From Trifolium pratense (lineage: Eukaryota > Streptophyta > Magnoliopsida > Fabales > Fabaceae), in contig NC_060061.1 in the NCBI RefSeq assembly GCF_020283565.1, forward strand, positions 26,573,362-26,637,361: a stretch of 64,000 nt of DNA. The letters are read 5' to 3'. Both the position numbers and the translations under genes were made by a program. The notes below the pieces were generated by a model that saw only the letters and a list, made by a program, of their open reading frames with translations, ran no database searches and was not told the origin of the DNA. This document shows, in pieces, positions 40,520 through 53,100 of this stretch. Each line of letters begins with the position of its first letter. Positions within the stretch are counted from its first letter, which is position 1.

Positions 40520-43472
40520 TCTATAATCTATAATATGTATAAAGCCAGACTTATTCTTCTTTCTCTCTCATCTAGGCCTTTAATGCATTCTTCTCTGTGG
40601 TTCATTTGACATTTAATACAATTATGAATTTTAATGCACATTTTCTCCTCAATTTAGAAAAGGAAAACCGGACAATTCCATCATGTAACCGCACAATATA
40701 TTAAGGATTTTGACTCGGCTATTATTTTGGTGCATTAATACCTGCAAATGAAAACGGAATGTAATAAGAACTTTGTCCTCCTCCACACGCCTAAAAGAAA
40801 CGTTCTCCTCCTCGCGTCTTCTACTTTCTCTCGCCACTGTCTGCTTTATGCCGTATTCATCCTGAAACTTTCGTCCTCCTCACGCGTCCCAACGCTTACG
40901 CCGTAGTCCTCCACGCATCTTCTCCCTTATCACTCCGTCGTCCGCTTTGTGCCGTTATCGTTGTCAGATTTTGCGTAATGAAATTTTCGATACAAATTCT
41001 TTGTTATTTTGATTGCTCTGCTTTCTTTCGATTTCATTTTGATTTGATTTTCCTTTATTTAATATTATGTTCAATTGAACAGGTGAGAGATTTGCCAGAT
41101 TTGATATATTAAGCGAAGGCCTGCTAAATCTCTCAAGGTTTGTAAATTGCTTTTAAATCATTATTGATTGAAATTTATATGTCTATGTTTAATCCTCTCT
41201 GTAAGTTGATTTCATCACACTCATGGGTGACGGCTTATAATGTGCCGCACCATGCTATTCCTATATATACTGTTGGATTATCTTAGTAGTCAACTGCAAT
41301 TTTTTAGCAGTGGCTATGAGGATGGGATACAATTGAAACACCAAAAAATAAGACTTATTGGAAGCATCAACCGTGAAAAAAATTCTCGCAAGTCATTCGT
41401 GAGTTTTTCACGAAATTTGGTTTCATACAATTATCATTTTTCTATATTTTTTTACATGTAGTTTCAAATTATTAGTAGCACTTTGTAACTCCTCTTTATT
41501 AGTCTTTTTGGTTACTAACATTTTTATCGACATTTTGTTTTGGTGCCTAATGTCAGATGGGATGACATTAAATGTCAAGTGTGAACGGTGATATACATTT
41601 ACTGAAATTAAATTATATATTGGTTTTGTACCAATTTTATTTGTTTCTAATTGTTCAAAATTAGTTATCTTTTATTGGCACAAATCATAATGTTTGTGAT
41701 TCTCCTTTCCAGCCTTGTGAGCATTCTTAAGATCCAAAACAAAGGGGCTAAGCTTAGCACTATGTCACCTACGAATCAGGTTCTTTGGAGAACTCACTTG
41801 CAATAGGCTTCACTCATGCTTGGTGTGTTCATGCTCCTTTCATCTTGGTAATTTGTCTATTTTTTTAATAGAGAATTCATGTTTATACACTTTGTGATTT
41901 TTATTAGGTTTATGGCACTTATGTTTGCTAAGTTAAGTTAATTTTTATATGTTAGAAGTGCTGGTGATTTTTTAGTTGACCTTTAGTTTGAGCTCTGTAG
42001 AAAATAAATAAATGTATTTGTATGAAATCTTTAAATTAAATTTGATTAGTTTCTATTCACCTTTTCAATGTATTGCCATTATCATAACTGATTGAGGATG
42101 CATGTTTTTGGGGTAGATTAGAAATTCAGATCATACTCAATTAAAGCAACTTGAGAATCTTGAGATTGTTTAGAAGCAATACTTGCTATATAATCTCTGG
42201 CCATTGCTCAATAGATATCCAGAAAAAGATAGATGTGCTATGAATGAGATAATCTTTTATATTATAAGCTTGTATACACAAGCAAACTCTAAACCCTAAT
42301 TTGTTTTCCTCCATTTTATCTTGCAATTTTTATTAAAAAATAATACAATTTTGTCTTGACTAGGATTCGAACCCGCAACCCTTCAATGCAAGACAATATT
42401 TCCAACCATTATGGCAAGTATGCCAATTGTGATTAAAATTATGTGCAATAATTGATAAGCACCATCAATTTTAAAAGTATATCATATCAAAATTATTGTT
42501 GACTATATTATTCATCACGAAATATTTTTATGTCTTTCCTAATCAATGATTTTTTTTCTACCGGATCATAAATTTAGAGAATAACTATCATGTGAGATTT
42601 GGAAAATTATTATCACGTGTAATTTGGAAAGTTATTATCAAACTCAATTCTACTAAATCAATTTTTTTTGCAATACAACCAAACACAACCATAGTCATGT
42701 CACTAATCACATTCATTATTTTGTTTTCAATATTGCAGATTTAATATTAACCGATGATCAATTGATATAATATGCACTAGCAGACCAATTGTGATTTAAA
42801 TTATGTCCACAAAGTGTTAAGCTCCATCAACTTTCATAGGAAAGATTTCATACGATAATTAAGCACCATCAATTTTCATTGCACAATTTAACAATTAAAA
42901 ACCGATAATCTCTTATATTATAAGCTTGCTAACATAAGCTAACCCTAAACCAAATTTTCCCCCCTCATTTTCTCTTTCTTTTTATTGCAGTTTTATATTA
43001 AAAATATACAGATTTGTCGTCGAACCTGCATCTCTTACTTACAATAAAACCTTTCAACCGCTAAAACATGTGCTTCAATTATGAAAGAATTTAGGAATCC
43101 TATTTAACCCTGTTTTCAATAAATTTGAACGGCGGAATTAATCACAATTTTTATTTATTATGGATGTCTACTTAAGTTTATCTTCTTGATTACGTCTTTA
43201 ATTTTTTTTTTAACCTTTAATTATCATCAATTTTTTAACCTTTAGTTATCAGCAATTTTTTTTTAATAAGTAAACAAAACGATGGGGTTCAAAAATTATT
43301 TAAAAAATATATAAAATATAAAATAAGCACATAAACAAATATAGAATAATTAGTCCATGAAATTCCCTATACTACTCTTATTGAAAATGCTCTTAGAATT
43401 TTTGTATTTTATTTTTTATTATTACATATTACACCTAATTAGACCCATGCACCGCATGGGTCAAAGTTCTAG
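40520..43472 (+). mobile_element. Helitron A (composite), inserted in the hAT-like element
   Basis: It begins TCTATAATCTATAATATG after an A. It ends with a perfect 9-bp hairpin (gacccatgc/gcatgggtc, 43442-43462) followed by aaagttCTAG and a host T. These are the canonical Helitron features: 5' TC, 3' hairpin, CTRR, A/T target, no TSD. Two more Helitron-like 5' ends lie inside (42253, TCTTTTATATTATAAGC; 42909, TCTCTTATATTATAAGC), so the right third is probably one or two further Helitrons sharing or butting against this 3' end. No helicase coding was seen. Confidence 0.75.
42253..42705 (+). repeat. Helitron-related segment also present at 61280-61720
   Basis: About 450 bp nearly the same as the first half of the Helitron at 61280. 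It includes the 5' terminus, the AT-rich lead and a tRNA-like block (minus-strand gggttcgaatcctagtc, near 42358-42375). Confidence 0.85.
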
Positions 43473-44106
43473 TATAGATGAAATTTCCTATAATATTGTG
43501 GATAATATAGATATCCCAGAAGAAAAAAAAGTTAGAGGTGTCAAGAATTGGATAATATAGAGGAAGGGTATATCATTTAGTTCACTCATCTATGATCATG
43601 TGAACTTAATCACAATGATACTTTTTAATCATTTCAAATTATTGCTTGAGCATGCAAAAAATGAAGCATAATATTTCAGATCGTTTCAAATTTTTTCAAA
43701 TTTGAAAAAATGTCAATGATTACATGCTACGCATTATCGAAATATCAGAATGATACTTTTGGATTAAAAAAATATCAAAAGTTTCTGTTTTTGTTTTCAA
43801 GGTAGGAAATCATGTACAATTATTTAAAATCAAGACAAACAAGGTAACTAATTAAGGTAGTATCATTCTTATAAAAAAATAATAATTAAGGTAGTATCAT
43901 CAGTTACTGCTATTAAGGTAGTCACGAATTATTTTTGTCAAATGTGATATTCATTTAATGTGATATTCATTTTATCTTTGTCACGAATTATTTTTGTCAA
44001 ATGTGATATTCATTTTTTGTCAAATGTGATATACATATTAAGTCAAGAATTATTTTTACATTTTTTTAATGTGATATACATTTTTTGTCACGAAAAAATA
44101 AATATA
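43473..44106. other. hAT-like interior between the two Helitrons
   Basis: AT-rich. A 20-30-base unit around cacgaattatttttgtcaaa tgtgatattcat is repeated several times at about 43921-44070. No coding family seen. Confidence 0.5.
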
Positions 44107-44735
44107 TCTATAATCTGAAATAAGCAAGGACGATTTCTCTTTCTCTCTCCTATGAAATACTTGCCTCTCATTCTTTCTTCTCTGTGGTTCATTTGACATT
44201 TAATACAATTATGAGTTTTAATGACCATTTTCTCACATTTTGAATTTAAAAAATATTTTCTTAATTTTCACGAGCAATAAATGTGATATAATTTTAGTAA
44301 TACATTTATTTCTAATTATGGTAAAAATACGTTTTTCTTGGCGGTAGAAGAAAAATTCTTATATTATTTATGAATGAAAACTATACATGATGATGGATGA
44401 GATGTTTGAACTAATTTATACGTTGTGCTTTTGTTGATTTTTATGTATATGTTTTTTAATATTTTTACTTTTAATTTATACAATATACTTTTTTATGTGG
44501 TTTTGCGTTGGTAGAATTTTGTGTTATAGTTCTTATTGCTAATTTGATGTAAATATACATGTTTTGATTTACGGGGATTCCCATGGAGATTGATTTGTGG
44601 AGATAAAGCTGAGATTCATGGAACAAAATATATGCAACATTCATATTATTGAGGTGCTATTATTTTGTGCAATTGTTTATTCTTCTATTTTTCCTGCAAT
44701 CATAATTAATCATGTTATGAAGGACTAAATATATA

Positions 44736-44739
<4 letters not shown>

Positions 44740-44810
<71 letters not shown>
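44740..44810. repeat. (AT)n microsatellite
   Basis: About 70 bases of uninterrupted TA/AT dinucleotides. Confidence 0.98.
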
Positions 44811-44813
<3 letters not shown>

Positions 44814-45829
44814 ATTGATTTATATTTACCAACAATATGTAGATATCTAAAGAATTTGACTAATTATGCCTAAACATTCTCATAGGTTTCGTTACTTTTT
44901 ATTTTGAAAATTGACATTAAACTACAATTGCAAATGTTTATATGCAGCAATTTATCAATTAATTTCCTTCCAAAACCGATTTCTACCAACTTTATCACAT
45001 ATTCAAGTAACAATTTGGATTTGCTGTAAAATTCAAATTTGCAGTATCAGATCCTATTATGAGGCAGTTGACCTATCAGTACCAGATAAAAAACAAGTGT
45101 AACTGAAAAAATACAAAACAAGTAACAGTTGTCCGATCCTAAAAACCAGTAAAAACATTTACTACATCACCTTATTTAACACTATACACACACATATGAT
45201 CAGATACTCATTATTTCAATAGACAAATATCCTAAAAACTAGCCAATATTTCCGGCAGACACTAAATTGGCGAGTCAATAAATTTGGATCAAAGTCTCTA
45301 ATTCAAAACTCTATATAAAGATCAATACTTAACGAACATTCTACACCAGTCACAATTTCCAAAGTTTGAATTTCCTAAGTTTTATTTTTCTTAAGTTTGC
45401 TACTAAGTTGTTTGTTGTTGTGCATATTACGTTTCAAGTGTTTTTTATTTGGTGCATATATGTGGACATGTTGAATTATTTTTTTGCACCAAGAGAGATT
45501 GATAATGTCGTTTGTGGTCATTCTTTTGACAAAAGTTAAAATCTTTCAAGGTGTCTCACAAATCAACATTTTGTACTTTTTTTTCTTTTCCGATTTACCC
45601 AATGTATTCAATCATGTGACAAACATATTCTCTAAGTGTTTCCAAGGTTGCATATATAGTTGATAAGTGTATATTATTATTAAGTAAAAAAAAAGTGTAT
45701 ATTATTATTATTTTAATTAAATATCTGTATTTCTCAATTTAATCTTTTTGACCAACAATATTATTTTTTTTACTTATAGATATAGATTTTTTTTGAACGG
45801 CAAAAACAAGTATGTATATTAATAGATTG

Positions 45830-46155
45830 GATCTCAAAGTTGATGATCACAAAAATTCTGCAATTTTTAATGTGTTCGACGAAGCTGCTCAGGATTGTTT
45901 TTTAAGATATCATGTTCAAATGGTGAGATATAGGGTAGTGATGTTTCATGAGTGTATTTTCACTATTTTTGGTCACATATTTTCAAAGTAGTAGCACTGA
46001 TATGCAGCTAAGGATACCATACCTACGACAATATTTCACAATTTGAATGTTAACAATTATCAATTTGAATGTTAACAATTACAATGTGAAGAGGATGCTT
46101 GATGATCTGGTGCTTATTGGCAAATCCGCTTCAAGTCTTATTGAAGATTGAGAAG
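45830..46155 (+). pseudogene. Possible RPA1-like (OB-fold) relic in Helitron B
   Basis: Codons near 45850 read NSAIFNVFDEAAQDCF. Codons near 46085-46152 read MLDDLVLIGKSASSLIED before a TGA. This resembles the FDreA..LLGKSAS.L region of plant replication-protein-A-like proteins, which Helitrons often carry. Stops and spacer separate the two pieces, so it is not functional. Confidence 0.4.
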
Positions 46156-46411
46156 GATGATTGTGATATAAATATAGTTTCTCATTGAACAGATAGATGT
46201 TATCTTCATTTGCAGGTTTTGATGTATATCTCTATTGATAAGACAGAAGATAGAAAGGTCCGGTCACAGATAGAAAGGTCCATTCCTATATAACCTAATT
46301 AGTTGATGATAAGGCGGTGGATGGTGATGTGCATGATCAGGAAAACAGCATGTGATGATTCGTATGGTCCCCAATTATGAAGAGGAAAACATTTTTGTTT
46401 TATTTTTTTAT

Positions 46412-46561
46412 GGAAAATGCTAAACAGTGGTTAAGAATGTAAAAATAGTAATTTTGTATTGGAGTTTGTGCAGTCAACTCCTCAAAAGTTTAAAAAATCT
46501 TCTTTTATTTTTAAAATTTTCTTTTTTTGGTTTCCTTAACCAATGCCCCGGTTAACGACCC
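46412..46561 (+). mobile_element. Double-hairpin MITE with reduced palindromes (150 bp), 9-bp TSD
   Basis: It starts GGAAAATGCTAAACAGTGG and ends CCCCGGTTAACGACCC, flanked by ATTTTTTAT (46403-46411 and 46562-46570). The hairpins are shortened by about 10-15 bases relative to 37205-37378, but the centre (gagtttgtgcagtcaactcc) is conserved. It lies inside Helitron B, so it inserted later. Confidence 0.8.
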
Positions 46562-48720
46562 ATTTTTTATTAGCAAGTTGTATATTTTTTAGTCTACTTT
46601 GAACTTCATATAGTATCTTTTACTTAAACACCCTGTGAGATAATTTACTACATTGTCCACTATGGGCCCTTTGAAATTTGATGTTTTGGATTATTTTGCA
46701 AAATTAAGAGAAAATGGAAAATTAATGAGCCTCTGTTTTGTTATACGTTGGGATTTTTATGTTTGATCAAAATCACGGCAAGAATTCACGTTACAATGAA
46801 GCTACAATTTATAGATTCTCAATTTCATAGAAAAAACGCCTCTAAATGCGCGTAGCCAAAGAGAAATATAGTTAATATCTTGAAACCATCGTAGAGGTGT
46901 GCTTTATTTAAATCAACTTATATTGAACTTTTGGTCCTTCTTTTCGGAAATCATTTATTTATTTATTTATTTTAATTTAATTTAATGAAACTAGATATTC
47001 TTAGACGGTCACGTGACCAATAAATTTATATTTGGTCACACTCACAAAAAATATTATATTATTTAATATTATTTAATAATTTGAAAAATAAATATTATTT
47101 AATTCCCTTTTCAAATATTTATTTATCTTTTTGTGTGTATGACTAAATATAAATTTCTTGGTCACGTGATCATCTAAGAATATCTCACAAGATATACTTA
47201 AAAAGATACTCAAATTGCATCTCAAAAGAACACATGATTTGATTCCTATATGTAACATATTTACAGAGATCTAATTTACTTTTTTAGACACCTAATAATA
47301 GCGAGTAAAATGAACTATATATATAATATTTCAAACATGCATGAATAAAGTCATTCAACAATATAAGAATTTAAGAATAATTAAATAAATTTAATTTTAA
47401 TATGGACAAAAAATATACTTGCAATAAAATTTCATAGAGTAAGCTTACAAATAAAGATATTTTAAATTTCATAGAGTAAGCTTACAAACGAAGTTATTTA
47501 ATTTTTTTTAAGACTTTCTAAAATGGAATTTTGTAGGTTAAAAAAATAACATTATTTTGCTTAAAATCCAAAAAGCACACATAATTATACTAAATAATAC
47601 ATGTTCTTTTATGAGAAAAATGGATTTGTTTAGGTTATTTTTGTTCATTTTTGTCTCTTAAGTAAGAACATTATACTATTTGGTCCTTTAATATTTTATT
47701 TTCATTTTAATCTTTAAGTTATGAATGTTGGACACATTGAGCCTTTACGTTACAAAGTTTAGACAATTTAGTCCTCCTATTAGAAATCAAAATATTTTAA
47801 TATTTGTAATTTAAGGGATTAAAGTGTTCAAAATTTATAACTTATGGGATAAAAAAAAAAGTTAAGAGACTAAATTATCTAAAGTTTATAATTTAAACAA
47901 AAAAAAAAAACTTAAAAGGCAAAGGCAAAACCTACCTATTCTTAAATTAATTTTTAGTCACGAATTAATTCTTTTATGAGAATTTTAAGCATTTTTCTTG
48001 GAGTTGGAATTTATAATGTAGCAACACCTTTTAGATATATTTTTAACGACATGGGCATTCGGTATGACATATTAAACATATCCATTTTTATGTTATAACT
48101 TTTCATTCTTTTTATTTGAAAATTATGAAAATTTTAATATTAAAATATTATCTTTTGTAGTCTCATTTTACCCGTGCTTGGCACGGGTTCAGATACTAGT
48201 AATAAAGAAAAGGAGAACAAATGGAAGAAAGTAGGAAAAAAGAGAAAGAAAGAGGCCACACTAGAACGAGAAACCATGTTATTTCCTTCAAAAAATTTAG
48301 GGTTTCTTAACAAAATTATAGGTATATTGGGCCTTCATTATAGTCAACCCGTTTTGTTTCCATGTTTGGGCCAATGACATTGAATTTTTTTTGACACATG
48401 ACCAATGACTTTGATAAATAATAAATAGTAATAAATTATAATAATTGATAGTTTCTATATTGAATAGACAAATATATATTATAATAAATATTAAATTTTA
48501 ATGTTCTTAAAAAATCAAGATTTTTATAGAGACCGAGTCTTTTGGTTCAACTTAGTTTAATAGCTATATAGTTTTCTTATTGAGACCGGTTTATTCAACC
48601 GGTTTATCCGGTTTAATCATGCGGTTCGACCAGTGACCTAGTGGTTCGACCAATGAACCAGTAAACCAGTACTCTCACCGGTTCGATGACCGGTCCGGTT
48701 TTTAAAACACTGGTATAATC

Positions 48721-49325
48721 CTCAATTCCACCAAGATAGTGTAATTGCCACTATTCATGTATATTCATGCAAAAATTTGCTTTTAAGTACGCATATACCT
48801 TAAACGTCTAAGGTACGCAGTATTCACTCAATTTCCTAAGCACTTTCCTCTTTTAAATACTGACTTGAGTATCAGAGTGTTAACATTTTTGCAGGTACAT
48901 TTGCCCTCCATACCGAAAGCTCAAAGCCACCATATCCAACCACATTATCTCGCCATTGGAATCATATAGTTTTGCTCGTTCAGAGCAAAGAGTATTCTTG
49001 ATCAGACTTTACTTACCTTGTAACCGAACTCTGGATTATTAGGACCCCCTTCTCAAAGGGTAAATACAACAACAAAAATATTATTACAATGTGTTATGTT
49101 GATCTTGGTGATTTATGTGTTTTGTTTTTCTTATAAAAATGATTGGATTAAGTACTATTTAATCATTATTAACACGTACCATAAGGACATTGAAGGTAAA
49201 TTTTAATAAGAGCTTATTGGTTGGCGTTAATATTCCTGATTCGAGTTAAGTTCGCGTAAAGATAAATACATAAACATGAATAAATGATGTACTTCAACTT
49301 CCTAAACATTAAATATCTTCTATCT
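48721..49325. other. Spacer, no gene
   Basis: No recognisable coding text. 49255-49320 (gatgtacttcaacttcctaa acattaaat) is reminiscent of the centre of the second MITE subfamily. Confidence 0.45.
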
Positions 49326-49334
49326 TTAAATTAA

Positions 49335-49506
49335 GGGTCATGCTAACCGGTGCCCCCGGGGCACTGGTTAAGGAAACCAAAAAAGAAAATTTTAAAATTG
49401 AAAATAACACTTTAGACTTTCGAGGCATTGACTGCACAAATTTCAATATGATATTACTATATTTGGTTCCTTAAACAGTGCCCCGTGGCACTGTTTAGCA
49501 TTTTCC
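49335..49506 (-). mobile_element. Double-hairpin MITE, full copy (172 bp), 9-bp TSD
   Basis: Left end GGGTCATGCTAACC with palindrome ggtgcccccggggcactgg. Right end cagtgccccgtggcactgtt, then tagcATTTTCC. The 9-bp repeats TTAAATTAA flank it exactly (49326-49334 and 49507-49515). It is inverted relative to 37205-37378. Confidence 0.88.
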
Positions 49507-50172
49507 TTAAATTAATTCCAACACTATTCGCGTGTCCATGTTCTTAAAGAATTTGGTGTTTATTTCTCTCCTCCGTATTGCTTATTGCTTAAACATGTAA
49601 AATGCATTATCGAAAGATATCATACGATTATACTACACGAAGATGTCTTCTGATGAAATATATACTACCAAAATATATCTTTAGAGGAGAAAAACGATTA
49701 CTACCATATAATATTATTGGTCCAATTATTCCTAGAAGTAGCTTACAAAATGAGTGTTTCTGTTAAAGAGATGAATATAAATAGTGTTAGTTGAATAAAG
49801 GAAGATCTGAAATACAGAAAAAATTGACAGAAAAATTATCTCAGATGCAGATGATCAGTGATCCAATCCCGTGGCAAACAGATAACAAAAACAACTAAAC
49901 CTAAAAGCATTAGTACTAACTAATATGTTAATAATTACTATTATATAATATATTAATACTACTCTACTCTGACCTTAATTATAAGCAAAAGTTAACTTTT
50001 CAAATTCATTGAATTACTTAAGTAAATTACAGATACATTGGATTCAACACAAGTGGAAGAATAGTATTATAGCAGATATTTATAGAGGCAACAAGGTATT
50101 GAATACAATATTAGTCATACCAACTAATTAATTAATCTAACTAATATTGTATCTAATACAAGGTGACTCTGA
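49507..50172. other. Spacer and 3' flank of the transporter gene
   Basis: AT-rich, no gene. The minus-strand 3' UTR of the transporter must lie near 50050-50172, but no exact AATAAA was picked out. Confidence 0.5.
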
Positions 50173-53100
50173 TCACAGACATTTTGCCTCAATTTCCTCT
50201 AGTGTAAGCCCCTTGGTTTCTGGTACAATGAAGTATATGAATACAAGCGACGCCACGGCTATTGCACAAAATATGTAAAACAAAATTCCTGCTCCCAGTA
50301 AATCCTGTAAATAAAAAGACAAGCAAAAGGTAATGGATTCACAGATATGTAACAGATACGGTCAATGCATTTGATCGAGAAAACATTTGTGAAATATAAA
50401 AATCACGTGATGACGGATTTAAAATATATGGTCTCCTTTTATAGATGATGTGTATTACCTTCAGCGGGGAAAAGGCAAATGTAACCAGGGCATTTGCCGC
50501 AAAATTGACAAGAACTGCTATACTAAGTCCTCGACCTCTCAGGCGCAACGGAAAAATCTCAGCTATCATAAGCCAACCCATTGGACCAAAGGAAATCTGA
50601 AAAACAACGGAGAATCATGATACGAAGAATAGTATAAACCATGATACGAAGAATGAAGACAAAGAAAAGCTTATTCACCTGATAACAACCAACATAGAGT
50701 AGCAGACCAACTACAGCAAGAACTGCAGCATTATCCAAGAATATGTAGTATGAACCCAGTAAGAATAATGAGATCACCTGCCATGCAATAAACATATGTT
50801 CTTAAAAACTTTGAACTTTGTTTACAGCTGAAATTTCCATGTTACATTCATTCCTGTTATATAATTAGTTAAGTTGATGCAGCACATAAGACAAATTAGA
50901 AGACTAGATTGAGACTCTTAATTTGTGATAGAAATAAAAAATGTTTCTTTCTCAGGAAATTGCAACCAAAATTATTTGTCATAATCTAAGAGATAGACTA
51001 CTTACTATTCCTGAAACTCCTCCAAGTAGTAAAGGTCTCCTTCCAAGTCTATCAACGACGACAACAGCCACTCCAGTCATAATCAACTACAACAAAAACA
51101 CAAGGAAATCGCCGTGGAAAATGTTTTAGTCATTCGATAGGAGATGGCATACAATTTACAAGTAAAAAAGTATGATAAAAGAGAAAGGGTGAAGAGGAGG
51201 AGGGGGAAGGACAATGGAAAAAAATATAGGATCACAGTTATTGAAAATGTAACACCTAACATCATGTGTATTGAAAAGGAAATGGCTTACTGCATTCTTA
51301 ACAATAACTGATTGAAAACTAATGGTATCAAGTCCTTTTGCATAGACATATCGGAACTAATAAACAGACTATCCATTTAACAAAGTGAAATCAATTAGAA
51401 ATGAAAATATGAAGGGTAGTGTCGATTATTTATCACGACAAAAATTAATATAAAAAAACTCTTCTTTTGTTTTGTTACAAAAATTAGAGTTTAATGGAGA
51501 TGCACTGATGGTATCAAATAGTTTTACACCAACATCCAATGAGAAATCATGATATTGCCATGTAAGTCTACTTTGTATCACAATTTTAAAATAATCGCAG
51601 AATGCTTGATTCTCGTTGACACACCTAATTTGCAGGTATAGCATCTTTATACAGATAGCTAAATAAAATTGTGTATATAATAGGAAACCTCGACCAACAT
51701 GTGATTAATGAAACTGAAAAAACTATAATACTACAACTACGTTATTATAACATAGTTCATGTGTTAATTATTAAGAATATGAGAAAGTGAAATCTACCTT
51801 AAATACACCAAGGAGAATAGAGACCCGGGTAGCATCAGCTGCTAAGGAGAATCCGGCACTCTAACAAATTTAATTGGATAATAATAGTGTTATTACGCTC
51901 CCTGATGCCAAGTAATAGATTTTATGAATTTCAAATAGTATTCCTTGATTAAAATTAACATAACACCTGAAGGATTGATGCGGCGTAGTAGAGAACACTT
52001 GGTTGCCCTGTGATCTGTCATAATTTGCATCTTATAGAATAAATATACTGAAATGTGGGCAACTCTTATAATTATTACTATTTCACTTGAGCAATTACAA
52101 TACCTGTTGAAACAAGACCAATCCTGCACTAATCACAAGGGCCTTCCGGCATTTTCCACGGAACATTTCTACAAAGGTAACCTCATTTTCTACACCTATA
52201 TAAGAAAACTCTGCCATAATCTCATCCACTTGCTGAGAAGCAGAATCATGAAATGTCGGACCTTGAAGCTGGCACAAACTACTAATAGCTGTGTCTTTCA
52301 AATTCTGAAGATCCCCTTTTCCCTGTATAGCACGTAAAAGTAGCCATCTAGGAGAAGCTGGGAGCCACCACATTCCAAATCCCATTATTACTGCAACAGG
52401 ACTACTGATTCCAAACATATACCGCCACCCAGCAACAGTGTCTACCAACACGCTACCCAGTCCATACCCTGCCTGCACAAATGAGCGATATATAGCCATT
52501 TTAAGTACTACCGAGAAGCTCAGAACAGAACGTTTTTTGATAGTAGAAGATTATTTTTTAGAAAGCTATACAGCACTAGAAGGAAATGTACAAGAAAATT
52601 CAAGGTTCAAGCAGAAAAGTTCAAGAACTTACAACAATCCCAATAACTATAAAGAACTCTTTCAGAGAGATTAGTTGTCCACGTATTGGCGTTGGAGCTG
52701 TCTCCGCAATGTACATTGGAGCAGCATGCATTGCCTAAAAGAGATAGAATGAACACCGTGTATATTACTTTGAAGTTAATAAGTTACAGAGAAAATATAC
52801 AACACATTATTTAAATCTTATCTCTACACATATTTAACTAACACTACCTATACACGCATAATAAGTATAACTCATTTTTCCATTTTTGTTAATTGAAACA
52901 GTTCTCAAAGCAACAATTCTAGAGCCTACAAAGTACTAACTGATATAACCGGATATATCAATGCAAATTGAAAATACTACTCAAGCAATTTACTAATGGA
53001 GGCCAGTATGTTAAGTGTAGGCCTACAGATCATTTATTTTCTATAATAAAAAGCTATATCCTTAAAAAAGGCATACCAGTCCAATTCCTATGCCAAATAC

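Larger units (their letters stand above)
44107..48199 (+). mobile_element. Helitron B (4.1 kb), inserted in the hAT-like element
   Basis: It starts TCTATAATCTGAAATAAG after an A. Its first about 110 bp resemble the start of Helitron A (shared ttcttctctgtggttcattt and gacatttaatacaattatga). The 3' end has a hairpin acccgtgc/gcacgggt (48170-48188), then tcagataCTAG, then a host T at 48200. Inside are an (AT)n run, a decayed OB-fold-like coding relic and a younger MITE (46412-46561). Confidence 0.78.
39925..48712 (+). mobile_element. hAT-like element (outer shell) split by two Helitrons, 8-bp TSD
   Basis: The left end CAATGTTTTAAAAACCGAAC and the inverted right end (minus strand CAGTGTTTTAAAAACCGGAC) are followed on both sides by dense ccggt/aaccgg strings (39945-40100 and 48590-48705). 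The 8-bp repeats GTATAATC lie exactly outside (39917-39924 and 48713-48720). Together these indicate one hAT-type insertion. Removing the two Helitrons (40520-43472 and 44107-48199) leaves about 1.74 kb of original element. No transposase is recognisable in the remaining sequence, so it was probably already non-autonomous. Confidence 0.82.

Noticed and set aside
42355..42440. tRNA-like sequence (minus-strand gggttcgaatcctagtc)
   Set aside because: It has box A/B resemblance only and no full cloverleaf. The same block is repeated inside Helitron copies at 61397, so it is repeat-derived and not a tRNA gene.
43921..44070. Short spaced repeats (cacgaattatttttgtcaaa units) considered as a CRISPR-like array
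   Set aside because: Irregular, overlapping AT-rich units in a plant transposon. No array structure.
47640..47930. Possible separate inverted-repeat element (ttaagagactaaattatct and relatives) in Helitron B
   Set aside because: The words are suggestive of a MULE/MITE group, but I could not define two matching ends or a duplication.
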